Part shown: positions 34,571-44,928 of the stretch, piece after piece
Numbering within the stretch: position 1 is the stretch's first letter
Layout of the letters: each line of letters starts with the position of its first letter
From: Meiothermus cerbereus DSM 11376
GTDB taxonomy: Bacteria > Deinococcota > Deinococci > Deinococcales > Thermaceae
NCBI RefSeq assembly: GCF_000620065.1
Contig: NZ_JHVI01000021.1
Span: forward strand, 1-64,000
Reading direction: 5' to 3'
DNA length: 64,000 nucleotides
Notes under the pieces: model-generated
What the model was told of the DNA's origin: nothing
Databases searched by the model: none
What the model saw: only the letters and a program-made list of their open reading frames with translations
Position numbers and translations under genes: made by a program

Positions 34571-34582
34571 GAGGAGAGAGCT

Positions 34583-36268
34583 ATGAACGGAGCCGCCGCC
34601 ATCCTGAAAGCCCTGGAGATGCAGGGAGTGGATACCATTTTTGGGCATCCGGGGGGCACCATCATGCCCACCTACGATGCGCTCTACGACTCGCCTATAC
34701 GGCACATCCTGGTGCGACACGAGCAGGCCGGTGTGCATGCTGCTACGGCCTATGCGCGGGCTTCGGGTCGGGTGGGGGTGTGTATGGCGACCTCGGGGCC
34801 GGGGGCACTGAACCTGGTCACGGGGCTGCAGGATGCCCTCATGGATTCCACCCCGGTGGTGGCTATCACGGGTAATGTGCCCCAGCACCTCATCGGCACC
34901 GATGCCTTTCAGGAAGCCGACGTGGTCGGCATCACCCAGCCGGTGACCAAACACAACTTTCAGGTGCGCAAGGTCAACGATATTCCGCGGGTAATTGCCG
35001 AGGCCTTTTACATCGCCTCCACCGGTCGGCCTGGCCCGGTGCTGATAGACTTTCCCAAGGACGTGCAGCAAGCCGAGTTTACCGGTAGCTTCGATGTGGA
35101 GATAGACTTGCCGGGTTACAAGCCAACCTACAAGGGCCATCCCCGCCAGATAGAGCGGGCCCTCGAGGCCCTGCAAAAAGCCGAAAAACCCATTCTGATG
35201 GTGGGCGGTGGGGCCTTGAATGCGGCCCCGGAAATCATGGCCCTGGCTGAGAAGACGGGCCTTCCGGTGATTCCAACCCTGATGGGCCTGGGGGTCTTCC
35301 CCGGAACCCACCCGCAGTTTCTTGGCATGCCGGGGATGCATGGTTCGGTAGCGGCCAACCGCGCCATCCATAATGCCGATACCATCCTGGCAATTGGGTT
35401 GCGCTTCGACGACCGAGTAACTGGCAAGGTTTCGCGCTTTGCCCCCAATGCCCACACCATCATCCACGTGGACATTGACCCCGCCGAGATTGGCAAGCTG
35501 GTCAAGACCACTGTTCCGGTGGTGGGCGACGCCAAATGGGTGGCGGCAGAGCTGGTCAAGGGCGCAAAAAAGCTCAACCTAAGCAAGTGGTGGGTGCAGC
35601 TCGAGGACTGGAAGACCAAGCACCCCTTCGCCTGGAGGCCCAAGCCCCACCTGCAAAGCCAGGAGGTCATCCAGGCCTTCTGGGAGGCTACCCAGGGCAA
35701 GGCCGTGGTGACCTCGGGGGTAGGGCAGCACCAGATGTTTGCAGCCCAGTTCTACAAGTTCGACGCGCCGCGCTCCTGGATCAACTCCGGGGGCCTGGGC
35801 ACCATGGGGGTGGGGTTGCCTTTCGCCATCGGGGCGGCCCTGGCCCGACCGGGCGAGCTGGTGATCGACTTCGATGGCGATGGCAGCTTCCAGATGACCC
35901 TGCAAGAGCTAGCCACCCTCAAAAAACACAACCTGAATGTCAAGATTGTAATTCTGAACAACGGCTTTTTGGGCATGGTGCGCCAGTGGCAAGACCTTTT
36001 CCACGCCAAGCGCTACAGTGAGGTCTACCTGGCCGACTCCAATCCCGACTTCGCCAAGCTGGCCGATGCCTATGGCATCAAAGGCATTACCCTGACCGAC
36101 AAGGCCAAACTGCACGATACCGTCAAAGAAGTGCTGGCGCACCCCGGCCCGGTGCTGCTGGAAGCCCGGGTTTACCATGAAGAAGGCGTCTTCCCCATGA
36201 TTCCAGCAGGTGGGGCGGCGGAAGACATGATCATCGAGAACCCGCGGGAGACAGTGGCGGGTGATTGA
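34583..36268 (+). CDS. ilvB: Acetolactate synthase, large (catalytic) subunit
   Basis: ThDP enzyme that condenses two pyruvate to acetolactate (valine, leucine) or pyruvate with 2-ketobutyrate (isoleucine). 561 residues with the cofactor-activating Glu in HEQAGVHAA, a central domain, and the ThDP motif DFDGDGSFQMTLQELAT...NN at about residues 430-460. GAGGAGAG lies 6 bases before the ATG, directly after the attenuator U run. The catalytic partner of IlvN, encoded 62 bp downstream. Confidence 0.96.
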   Translation: MNGAAAILKALEMQGVDTIFGHPGGTIMPTYDALYDSPIRHILVRHEQAGVHAATAYARASGRVGVCMATSGPGALNLVTGLQDALMDSTPVVAITGNVPQHLIGTDAFQEADVVGITQPVTKHNFQVRKVNDIPRVIAEAFYIASTGRPGPVLIDFPKDVQQAEFTGSFDVEIDLPGYKPTYKGHPRQIERALEALQKAEKPILMVGGGALNAAPEIMALAEKTGLPVIPTLMGLGVFPGTHPQFLGMPGMHGSVAANRAIHNADTILAIGLRFDDRVTGKVSRFAPNAHTIIHVDIDPAEIGKLVKTTVPVVGDAKWVAAELVKGAKKLNLSKWWVQLEDWKTKHPFAWRPKPHLQSQEVIQAFWEATQGKAVVTSGVGQHQMFAAQFYKFDAPRSWINSGGLGTMGVGLPFAIGAALARPGELVIDFDGDGSFQMTLQELATLKKHNLNVKIVILNNGFLGMVRQWQDLFHAKRYSEVYLADSNPDFAKLADAYGIKGITLTDKAKLHDTVKEVLAHPGPVLLEARVYHEEGVFPMIPAGGAAEDMIIENPRETVAGD

Positions 36269-36330
36269 GTAGGCCAGTATAGCCGGTAGCTGTTCCGCGT
36301 TTGGCTATCCGCAGAAATCGGAGATTTCTC

Positions 36331-37937
<1,607 letters not shown>

Positions 37938-37979
37938 CAGTCATAGCTGATAGCCGAAATCAGCAGAACTGGAGATTTT

Positions 37980-39539
37980 ATGCGGCACATCCGAATTTTC
38001 GATACCACCCTGCGGGACGGCGAGCAAAGCCCCGGTGTAGCCCTTTCGCTCCAGCAGAAGCTGGAAATTGCCCATGGGCTGGCCCGGCTGAATGTAGATA
38101 TCATCGAGGCAGGCTTTCCGGTGAATGGGGCTAGCGAGTTCGAGTGTGTCTCGCGCATCGCAGCCGAGGTTAAGGGGCCGGTCATCTGCGGGCTGGCCCG
38201 CACCCACAAGCTTGATATCGAACGGGCCGCAGCGGCCCTCGAGAAAGCCGAAAAGAAGCGTATTCACGTCTTTACCAGCGCCTCCAAGGTGCACCTGGAA
38301 TACATGCTGCGCAAGACCCCAGAGGAGATTTTGGAAATTTCCGATGCGATGGTGCGCTACGCCCGGCAGTTCACCGACGATGTGGAGTTTAGCGCCCAGG
38401 ATGTGATGCGGGCCGACTTCGACTTCGTCATGAAGCTCTACGAGACCGCCATCAACGCAGGGGCTACCACCATCAACATCCCCGATACCACCGGCTACGG
38501 CACCCCGCAGGAGTACGGGGCGCTGATCGGGCGCATCTACAAAGAAGTGGTGCGGGGGCGGGATGTGCATATCTCGGCCCACTGCCACGATGATTTGGGC
38601 ATGGCCACGGCCAATAGTCTGGCCGCGGTGGAGAACGGGGCGACCCAGATCGAGTGCACCATCAACGGCATCGGTGAGCGGGCGGGCAACACCGCCTTGG
38701 AAGAGGTGGTGATGGCCCTGTATGTGCGCCGCGACCACTACAAGGCCCATACCCGCATCAACACCCGCGAGCTGTACCGCATGAGCCGGATGGTAGAGCG
38801 CTACACCGGCATGGTGGTGCAGCCCAACAAGGCCATTGTGGGCGATAACGCCTTTGCCCACGAGTCGGGTATCCACCAGGACGGGGTCATCAAGAACAAA
38901 GAGACCTACGAGATCATGAATGCCGAGCTGGTAGGCCGCCAGGCCGCAGTGCTGGTGCTGGGCAAGCACTCTGGACGGGCTGCGGTCAAGAAGGCCCTGG
39001 CCGACCTGGGTTATAAGCTGGACGATGCCCAGATTGGCACCATTTTTGCCCGCTTCCGCGAGATCGTCGAGCGCAAGGGGCCCATCGAGACCGAGGAACT
39101 GCGGGCCCTGGTGGAGAGCGAGTCGGTTTCGACCCCCCACCTGTTCAACCTCGAGAAGCTGCAATTCTTCTCCGGCTACGGGATGCTCCCCACCGCCACC
39201 GTGAGCCTCGAGACCCCCAAGGGCGTGGTGACCACCACCGCCATTGGCGATGGCCCGGTAGATGCGGTCTACAAAGCTCTTTCTGAAGCGATTGGCCTGA
39301 AACCCGAACTTGACCTGTACCGGGTGGAGTCGGTTACGGGCAGCACGGAAGCCCTGGGTGAGGTTACGGTAAGGCTCAAGCTGGGTGAGGTGATGGCTAC
39401 TGGGCACGGCATCTCACCCGACATCATCGAGGCCTCGGCCCGGGCCTATCTGGATGCGGCCAACAAGCTCGCCGCCGGACAGGCCGCGCGGCATCCCAGG
39501 TCGCTGGAAGAGGTGCAGCGTTCGGGCCTGGGGAAATAA
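37980..39539 (+). CDS. leuA: 2-isopropylmalate synthase
   Basis: First committed step to leucine: acetyl-CoA plus 2-ketoisovalerate. 519 residues: a DRE-TIM catalytic barrel starting IFDTTLRDGEQSPGVAL, metal-binding HCHDDLGMATANSLAAVENGA, communication subdomains, and a C-terminal LeuA allosteric dimer domain (about 390-510). GGAG sits 6 bases before the ATG. It is 42 bp after ilvC and 2 bp before cimA. Confidence 0.95.
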   Translation: MRHIRIFDTTLRDGEQSPGVALSLQQKLEIAHGLARLNVDIIEAGFPVNGASEFECVSRIAAEVKGPVICGLARTHKLDIERAAAALEKAEKKRIHVFTSASKVHLEYMLRKTPEEILEISDAMVRYARQFTDDVEFSAQDVMRADFDFVMKLYETAINAGATTINIPDTTGYGTPQEYGALIGRIYKEVVRGRDVHISAHCHDDLGMATANSLAAVENGATQIECTINGIGERAGNTALEEVVMALYVRRDHYKAHTRINTRELYRMSRMVERYTGMVVQPNKAIVGDNAFAHESGIHQDGVIKNKETYEIMNAELVGRQAAVLVLGKHSGRAAVKKALADLGYKLDDAQIGTIFARFREIVERKGPIETEELRALVESESVSTPHLFNLEKLQFFSGYGMLPTATVSLETPKGVVTTTAIGDGPVDAVYKALSEAIGLKPELDLYRVESVTGSTEALGEVTVRLKLGEVMATGHGISPDIIEASARAYLDAANKLAAGQAARHPRSLEEVQRSGLGK

Positions 39540-39541
39540 GC

Positions 39542-41158
39542 ATGATCGAAATCCTCGACACCACCCTCCGCGACGGCACCCAGGGCGAGGCCGTCAACCT
39601 GTCGTCGGACGATAAGATCGCCATCGCACGCCGCCTGGCGGCTTTTGGGATTCCCCTCATCGAGGGGGGCTGGCCGGGCAGCAACCCCAAGGATGCCGAG
39701 TTTTTCGCCCGCATGAAGGGGGTAGATCTGGGGAAAAGCCAGCTCTGCGCCTTTGGCTCCACCCGGCGTAAGGGGGTGCGGCCCGAGGACGATCCCTCGG
39801 TGCAGGCCATGCTGGAAGCGGCCACCCCGGTGGTCACGGTGGTAGCCAAGAGCTGGGACTTTCACGTGACCCAGGCGCTCGAGGTCTCTTTGGAAGAAAA
39901 CCTTCGCATGATTGAGGAGACCTACCGCTACCTGGTGGGTCAGGGTCGGCGGGTGATCCACGATGCCGAGCACTTTTTTGATGGCTTCAAGGCCAACCGG
40001 GGCTACGCTATGGCGACCCTCGAGGCCGCCGCGCGGGGCGGGGCCGATACCCTGTGCCTGTGCGATACCAATGGGGGGAGTTTGCCAGAAGAGGTCTTCG
40101 AGATCACCAGGGCTGTGCGCGAGGCCTTTCCGGGCCTCACCATCGGCATTCACCCCCACAACGACGCCGAGCTGGCGGTAGCCAACGCCCTGGCAGCGGT
40201 GCGGGCCGGGGCCACTCACGTGCAGGGCACCATCAACGGCTACGGTGAGCGCTGCGGCAACCTGAACCTGACCAGCGCCATCCCCAACCTGATGCTAAAG
40301 TACGGCCTACCGCTCAAGGGACTCACCCCCGAAAGACTGGCCGAGCTGCGCGAAGTTTCGCACTTTGTGGACGAGCGGGCCAACCTGGCCCCCAACCTGC
40401 GCGCGCCCTACGTGGGGGATGCGGCCTTTGCCCACAAAGGGGGCATTCATGTCTCGGCGGTGCTCAAAGACCCCCGCACCTACGAGCACGTGCCGCCCGA
40501 GGCGGTGGGCAACAGCCGAAGGGTGCTGGTTTCCGACCTTTCGGGCCGAAGCAACCTGCTGGCCAAGCTGGCTGAGTCCGGGGTTAATGTGCCCAAGGAG
40601 ATAGCCGGGGCTTTGCTGGAGGAGGTCAAGCAGCTCGAGCACGCCGGCTATTCGTTTGAAGGGGCCGAGGCCAGCTTCTACCTGCTGGCCCACAAGCTGC
40701 GGGGCGGGCAGATGCCCTTCACCGTGGAAGGCTTTACGGTGTTTGTGCACGTCAACGATGCCAACCCCGAGACCCCCACCTGGGCCGAGGCCACGGTGCG
40801 GGTCAGGGTGGGCGAAACCCTACAGCACACCGCAGGCGAAAGCCAACACGGGCCGGTTTCAGCACTGGACAAGGCCTTTCGCAAGGCCATCGAGTCGTTT
40901 TATCCCGAGATTGCCGAAATCGAGCTTTGCGACTACAAGGTGCGCATCCTCTCGGGCCAGGAAGCCGGTACCGCCTCCGGGGTCCGGGTCATGATTGAGA
41001 TGCACCGCGCGGGGGAGCGCTGGAGCACCGTGGGAGCCAGTAAAAACAACCTGGAAGCCTCCCTCAAAGCCCTGACCGATGGCTACGCTTACGCCCTGGT
41101 GAGAAGCCAGGAAGTACCGCAAAGTGTGGACCCGCGGGCGGATTTACCTCAGCGCTAG
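39542..41158 (+). CDS. cimA: (R)-citramalate synthase
   Basis: A paralogue of LeuA in the citramalate synthase group, which condenses acetyl-CoA and pyruvate and opens a threonine-independent route to 2-ketobutyrate and isoleucine. 538 residues; the N-terminal LDTTLRDGTQGEAVNLSSDDK and IHPHNDAELAVANALAAVRAG are typical of CimA rather than LeuA or homocitrate synthase. C-terminal LeuA dimer domain present. The start lies 2 bases after the leuA stop; together the two enzymes supply leucine and isoleucine branches from one transcript. Confidence 0.9.
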   Translation: MIEILDTTLRDGTQGEAVNLSSDDKIAIARRLAAFGIPLIEGGWPGSNPKDAEFFARMKGVDLGKSQLCAFGSTRRKGVRPEDDPSVQAMLEAATPVVTVVAKSWDFHVTQALEVSLEENLRMIEETYRYLVGQGRRVIHDAEHFFDGFKANRGYAMATLEAAARGGADTLCLCDTNGGSLPEEVFEITRAVREAFPGLTIGIHPHNDAELAVANALAAVRAGATHVQGTINGYGERCGNLNLTSAIPNLMLKYGLPLKGLTPERLAELREVSHFVDERANLAPNLRAPYVGDAAFAHKGGIHVSAVLKDPRTYEHVPPEAVGNSRRVLVSDLSGRSNLLAKLAESGVNVPKEIAGALLEEVKQLEHAGYSFEGAEASFYLLAHKLRGGQMPFTVEGFTVFVHVNDANPETPTWAEATVRVRVGETLQHTAGESQHGPVSALDKAFRKAIESFYPEIAEIELCDYKVRILSGQEAGTASGVRVMIEMHRAGERWSTVGASKNNLEASLKALTDGYAYALVRSQEVPQSVDPRADLPQR

Positions 41159-41179
41159 CCCTTGAGGCTCTGGGTCTGT

Positions 41180-41692
41180 CTAGGTTTGATCGTAGGTCGA
41201 GAGCGCTTTTTCCTCCGCGGGGATGCGGACGGTCAGCAACAACCAAGCGTTGAGCAGTGTGGCTGCCAGGGCGGTGATCCAGGCGTTGAAAATGAGCGGC
41301 AAGGACAGCAGCTCCAGCGCAACTGCCAGGTAGTTGGGGTGGCGCAGGTAACGGTAGGGCCCACCGGCGATCTTTTTTGCGCCAGGCACGATGATGATGC
41401 GGGTATTCCAGTACCTGCCCAGGCTTTGAATAGCCCAGTAGCGCAGACCCTGAGCCAGCACGAACACGGCCAGCCAGAGCCACCAGATGGGGGAGAGCTG
41501 CTGGCGTGCCAGGCCCTCGAGCAGCCATCCAAGCATCCAGCCAAGGTGCAGCAGAAAAAAAACCGGGTAATGTTCGCGTCCGTACTCCCTGGCCCCCTGG
41601 GATAGGGCCCAACGCAGGTTGGCCTGGGCCAGCCGCAGCTCTAGAATTCGCTGTACCACAACAAAGGCCAGTGCCAGCCAGAGGGCTACCAC
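41180..41692 (-). CDS. Isoprenylcysteine carboxyl methyltransferase (ICMT) family membrane protein
   Basis: A 170-residue membrane protein with four or five helices and the ICMT C-terminal motif GGPYRYLRHPNYLAVALELLSLPL plus EEKAL near the end, the SAM-binding region. Bacillus has a comparable pair, BpsA (type III PKS) and BpsB (ICMT-type), in which the membrane enzyme methylates alkylpyrones. Here it overlaps the upstream type III PKS gene by 7 bases, so the same role is likely: O-methylation of a polyketide in the membrane. Confidence 0.82.
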   Translation of the reverse strand: MVALWLALAFVVVQRILELRLAQANLRWALSQGAREYGREHYPVFFLLHLGWMLGWLLEGLARQQLSPIWWLWLAVFVLAQGLRYWAIQSLGRYWNTRIIIVPGAKKIAGGPYRYLRHPNYLAVALELLSLPLIFNAWITALAATLLNAWLLLTVRIPAEEKALSTYDQT

Positions 41693-42756
41693 TCCAAGAC
41701 CACCCCTTCTGCCGCAAAGCCAGGCCCCAGGGCCAGCAATACCCCTTTGCTTCCTGCGGGGGGGCGCTCGAGCTGGTACATCTGCCGGGCCAGCACAAAA
41801 AGCACCGTGGGGCTCGACATATTGCCAAACTTTTTGAGCACGCAGAAGGAGGCCTCGAGGCTCTTCTCGTCCACCGCCATGCCGCTTCGGTAGGCCTCGA
41901 GCACCTTGACCCCGCCAGGGTGGAGCGTCCAGGTCTGGATGTCCCCTGCCGATAAGCCATGGCCAGCCAGGCCGTCCCGGATGAGGTTGCCTAGCTCACC
42001 TTGTACCAGGGCGGGTATGCTCTGGGCAAAACGCACCTGCAGGCCCTCGGGGCTTACGTCCCAGCCCATTACGTCGTAGCTGTTGGGCAGCAAGCGGCTG
42101 AAGCCACTCAGAATAGCTGGGCCGATGGGGGAGTCTAGGGAGGCGGGATGCCCCAGTACCACTGCGGCGGCCCCATCGGCAAACAAACTGGTGGCCACCA
42201 GGTTGCTTTTGCTCAGGTCGCCCCGGACAAAAGTAAGGCTGCAAAGCTCGACAGCTACCAGCAGCACATACTGGCCAGAACCTTGCCCGGCCAGCTCGGC
42301 GGCCCGGGCCAGCCCCGCCGCACCGCCTGCACAGCCCAGCCCCCACAGGGGCAGGCGCACCACCGAAAGGGGCAGACCCAGGCGTTGGGCCAGGTAGGCC
42401 TCGAGGCTCGGGGTGGCGATGCCGGTGGTGGTGACCAGAACCACGGCTCCTATCTGCCGGGGCTCGAGGCCCGCCAGCGCAAGGGCTTCTCGGCTGGCTT
42501 TTTCGCTCAGGACCAGGGCGCTTTCGAACCAAAGCTGGTTTTTTTCACTGAAGCCATGCGGCTGTGCGAACCACTCGAGCGGGGCGGCCAGGTAGCGCGA
42601 CTCGATGCCGGTGTTTTCAAAGACGCTCAGCAGTCGCTTTAGGCCCTCTAGGCGCTCAAATAAAACCTGTGCCAGCGCACGCGCCTCGGGCTGGCCCACC
42701 TTATAGGGTGGGTTGGCCGTGGCCACACTCAAAATTCTGGGGTGCATAAACCTCAT
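41686..42756 (-). CDS. Type III polyketide synthase (chalcone/stilbene synthase family)
   Basis: Extends an acyl-CoA starter with malonyl-CoA, probably to an alkylpyrone or alkylresorcinol. 356 residues with the full catalytic triad: Cys142 (GLGCAGG), His279 (TLHPGG) and Asn312 (FGNMSSP). The start may be the ATG at 42756 or the one 3 codons later; the former overlaps the stop of the upstream nitroreductase. Middle gene of a nitroreductase-PKS-ICMT operon. The product is unknown; long-chain quinone-like lipids are plausible. Confidence 0.9.
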   Translation of the reverse strand: MRFMHPRILSVATANPPYKVGQPEARALAQVLFERLEGLKRLLSVFENTGIESRYLAAPLEWFAQPHGFSEKNQLWFESALVLSEKASREALALAGLEPRQIGAVVLVTTTGIATPSLEAYLAQRLGLPLSVVRLPLWGLGCAGGAAGLARAAELAGQGSGQYVLLVAVELCSLTFVRGDLSKSNLVATSLFADGAAAVVLGHPASLDSPIGPAILSGFSRLLPNSYDVMGWDVSPEGLQVRFAQSIPALVQGELGNLIRDGLAGHGLSAGDIQTWTLHPGGVKVLEAYRSGMAVDEKSLEASFCVLKKFGNMSSPTVLFVLARQMYQLERPPAGSKGVLLALGPGFAAEGVVLEW

Positions 42757-43538
42757 CCGTCGCTTTCGGGGGTGGTGCAGGAATCGCGAAACACATACTG
42801 CGAGATGCGCTTGCGGTGATCAGACTTCCAGTCTATGCGGGGCCGGGGTTTTTGCGCGGGCAGGTAGCCCAGCCGGTAGATGGCCATAAGCTCCAGGTGC
42901 GTGGGCACTTCCAGCAGCGCTTTTAGCTCCTCCCAGGCTGCGGGTACTTCCATGGGCGTGGAGACAAACTGAATGCCCATGCCCAGCTCCACTGTGGTGA
43001 GCCAGATGTTTTCAATGGCCATACCCAAGCCCAGCACGCTATAAAAGCCCGAAAGTTCGCCAGGGCGGTACTCTTGCTTGTCTAACAGCGCGGCCAGCAG
43101 CAATGGCGAACCCGCTATCAGCTTGCGGTTGTCCTCGCCCAGGGTTTGGGGAACGCGCAATGTCCGCAAAAGCCCCAGGGCCGAGGGGCTCATAATTTGG
43201 CGGGTAAAAGGGCGCAACGGCCCGGGCAGCTGGTCAATCAGGATGCCGTCCCGCCGCTCCTCCATCTCTTTTTCGCTAAAACGGAAGTAGGGGCGGTACC
43301 GCTCAAAAAATTTGCCATCCGTAATGAGCTGCTCCATGGTTCTTCCACCAATTTCAGCGATTTTTTCCCGCTTGGCTTGGTCTTCTATCAGGATAAAACG
43401 CCAGGGCTGCGAGTTGAAGTGGCTGGGAGCCCGGCTGGCGGCTTCCATGAGTAGATGCTGGTGCTCTCTGGAAACAGGTTTGTCCAGAAAGGGGCCGTTG
43501 GTGGTTCTGCGTTTACGAATGACTTCTAGAAACTCCAT
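42753..43538 (-). CDS. Nitroreductase-family flavoprotein
   Basis: A 261-residue FMN-dependent oxidoreductase: N-terminal [39 protein letters not shown], where RRT and the S-x-N-x-QPW segment bind FMN, and a C-terminal GYLPAQ. Start at the ATG at 43538, with GGAG 9 bases upstream. Its stop overlaps the PKS start (ATGA-type), so it is cotranscribed and may oxidise or reduce the polyketide product; alternatively a general quinone/nitro reductase. Confidence 0.83.
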   Translation of the reverse strand: MEFLEVIRKRRTTNGPFLDKPVSREHQHLLMEAASRAPSHFNSQPWRFILIEDQAKREKIAEIGGRTMEQLITDGKFFERYRPYFRFSEKEMEERRDGILIDQLPGPLRPFTRQIMSPSALGLLRTLRVPQTLGEDNRKLIAGSPLLLAALLDKQEYRPGELSGFYSVLGLGMAIENIWLTTVELGMGIQFVSTPMEVPAAWEELKALLEVPTHLELMAIYRLGYLPAQKPRPRIDWKSDHRKRISQYVFRDSCTTPESDG

Positions 43539-43589
43539 ACCAAGTGTCTCCATAAGCGAAATGCGAGATGTCGTACCGAAAGTTTGCTT

Positions 43590-43660
43590 TAGGAATTGCG
43601 CCAGGCATGCATTGACTCATTCCGCTGGTCTTGCCAATCTGCCCTGGCGCAACTCAAACC
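43590..43660. repeat. Family C palindromic element, copy C2
   Basis: Perfect 10-bp terminal inverted repeat TTGCGCCAGG / CCTGGCGCAA (43596-43652) around a 37-base core that matches C1. Homology continues outside the arm through GAGTTTGGG read in reverse (minus strand GGGTTTGAGTT). It provides the stop codon of the gene at 43654. Confidence 0.8.
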
Positions 43661-43935
43661 CCTAGCGACAGCAAGTATCCGATCAACCCTAGCATACCCA
43701 GTGTGGGGTGAAGCCAGGTCCGTGGCCTAGCCTTAGGAAACAGTGCCAGGCAGCCTATGGTAAGCGAAAGCCACCATTCCCTTGCAAAGATCATGGCTAT
43801 AGCGGTGCCAATAAACACCACCAGGTATAGCCCGTGGTGCCAGATGCCGAAGTGGGCCAGGCGAAAATGCGCGGCCAGACCCACCAGCAGATTGAGCATA
43901 TAAAGGCCAAATCCCACTGCAACCAAAAGGGACAT
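43654..43935 (-). CDS. Small integral membrane protein, unknown function
   Basis: A 93-residue protein with three predicted helices (residues 2-23, 36-52, 56-70 and a fourth short one at the end). Charged or aromatic residues between helices: AAHFRLAHFGIWHHG, FAREWW, PKARPRTWLHP. I recognise no family. Start at 43935: TATGCT lies 8 bases upstream. The stop codon TGA is inside the edge of repeat C2, so the C-terminus LSLGV may differ from that of relatives. Confidence 0.65.
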   Translation of the reverse strand: MSLLVAVGFGLYMLNLLVGLAAHFRLAHFGIWHHGLYLVVFIGTAIAMIFAREWWLSLTIGCLALFPKARPRTWLHPTLGMLGLIGYLLSLGV

Positions 43936-44065
43936 CCCCCCCCAGCATAACGGTATGACCAATTATGATTGTGCACACCGGCTCAAGGTCAAGCCGTACC
44001 GGCGCTATTCCGCGCTTGAAGCACGCCTGGCTCCGCGCAAACAGCAACGATTTGGCGGGCAGGTG

Positions 44066-44125
44066 TGCTGTGCGGGACAAAGCAAACAAGTTGTGAGCAG
44101 CGCAATATTTGTGAAGAGCGCTCTA
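44066..44125. repeat. Family B repeat, copy B2
   Basis: Sixty bases, 54 identical to 31361-31420. Lies in a 198-bp gap with no gene; the rest of this gap shows no clear feature except ATAAC-N-GTTAT type inverted sequence just after the repeat (GCCTATAAC...GTTATGGC, 44134-44163). Confidence 0.75.
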
Positions 44126-44160
44126 AGCACAGCCTATAACCGAGCGAGCGCCTGTTATGG

Positions 44161-44736
44161 CTACCTTCGCTCACAGCTCGAGCCGGTCCAGCGGCCACCA
44201 CGGCTCTGGCACTCCCGCCGCAGGTTTTCCTCGGGGGCGCGTAACACCGCAAACACCAGACCCGCCGGGTAACCGCCAGCACCAGCCCCCAGGCCCAGCT
44301 CCAGGCGGGTCAGGGTGAAGCTTTCGCGGGTGCTGGGAACCTGGGTGCTCACATAGCCCCGCCCATCCCAGGTGTAAATCACACTTTTGATCACCCGGCC
44401 ATGGGGACGATACGGTGGGTTGACCTGCAATTCAATCTCGATAGGCTTTAAGAAGCTGGTGGCCCCAGAGGAAAGCCGGTAAATCCCCACCACCTCACGT
44501 TCGGAGAGGGTCTGAATAAAAAACACTTCGTTTTGGGGCGGGGAAGTGGGTACGGCCTGCAGACGCTCGAGGCGGAAGCGAACCGAAGAAACCAGGGCAC
44601 CGGCGGGAATCAACACCTGAATACCAGGTAGTGTCAGGGTTCCGCCTTGTGCATCAACACGGCGCTCGACCACAGGGGCGCTCAGCCCCCATCCCCCAGT
44701 TGCCATCAGACCCAACAGCAGCACCAGCCGAATCAT
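44161..44736 (-). CDS. Secreted protein with ZU5-like fold, unknown function
   Basis: A 191-residue exported protein: signal peptide 1-19 (LLLGLMATGGWGLSA), then a beta-rich region in which GGTLTLPGIQVLIPAGAL resembles the start of ZU5 domains, as found in autoproteolytic surface proteins; no cleavage motif is obvious. The C-terminus has two cysteines in RRECQSRGGRWTGSSCERR, probably a disulfide, the pattern of small secreted domains. TAGGGT lies 6 bases before the ATG; leaderless. Confidence 0.65.
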   Translation of the reverse strand: MIRLVLLLGLMATGGWGLSAPVVERRVDAQGGTLTLPGIQVLIPAGALVSSVRFRLERLQAVPTSPPQNEVFFIQTLSEREVVGIYRLSSGATSFLKPIEIELQVNPPYRPHGRVIKSVIYTWDGRGYVSTQVPSTRESFTLTRLELGLGAGAGGYPAGLVFAVLRAPEENLRRECQSRGGRWTGSSCERR

Positions 44737-44928
44737 AGCTTCACCCTACTTCCCTGCCCAGGTTAACCTACAAATATCTGAGAAAATCCAAGTTAGTTCT
44801 GCGCCAACCTTGCATAGGGCTTCAACCGGGCAGTGATAGAAAACTGAAGCTCGATGGGGACATGGTACGGCGCCAACATACCCACTGGGCTGCAGCAGGG
44901 GAACACCCTCAACAGTGGGACTGGCGGG

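Noticed and set aside
37941-39407. 488-codon open frame on the minus strand
   Set aside because: Antisense of leuA, whose identity is certain.
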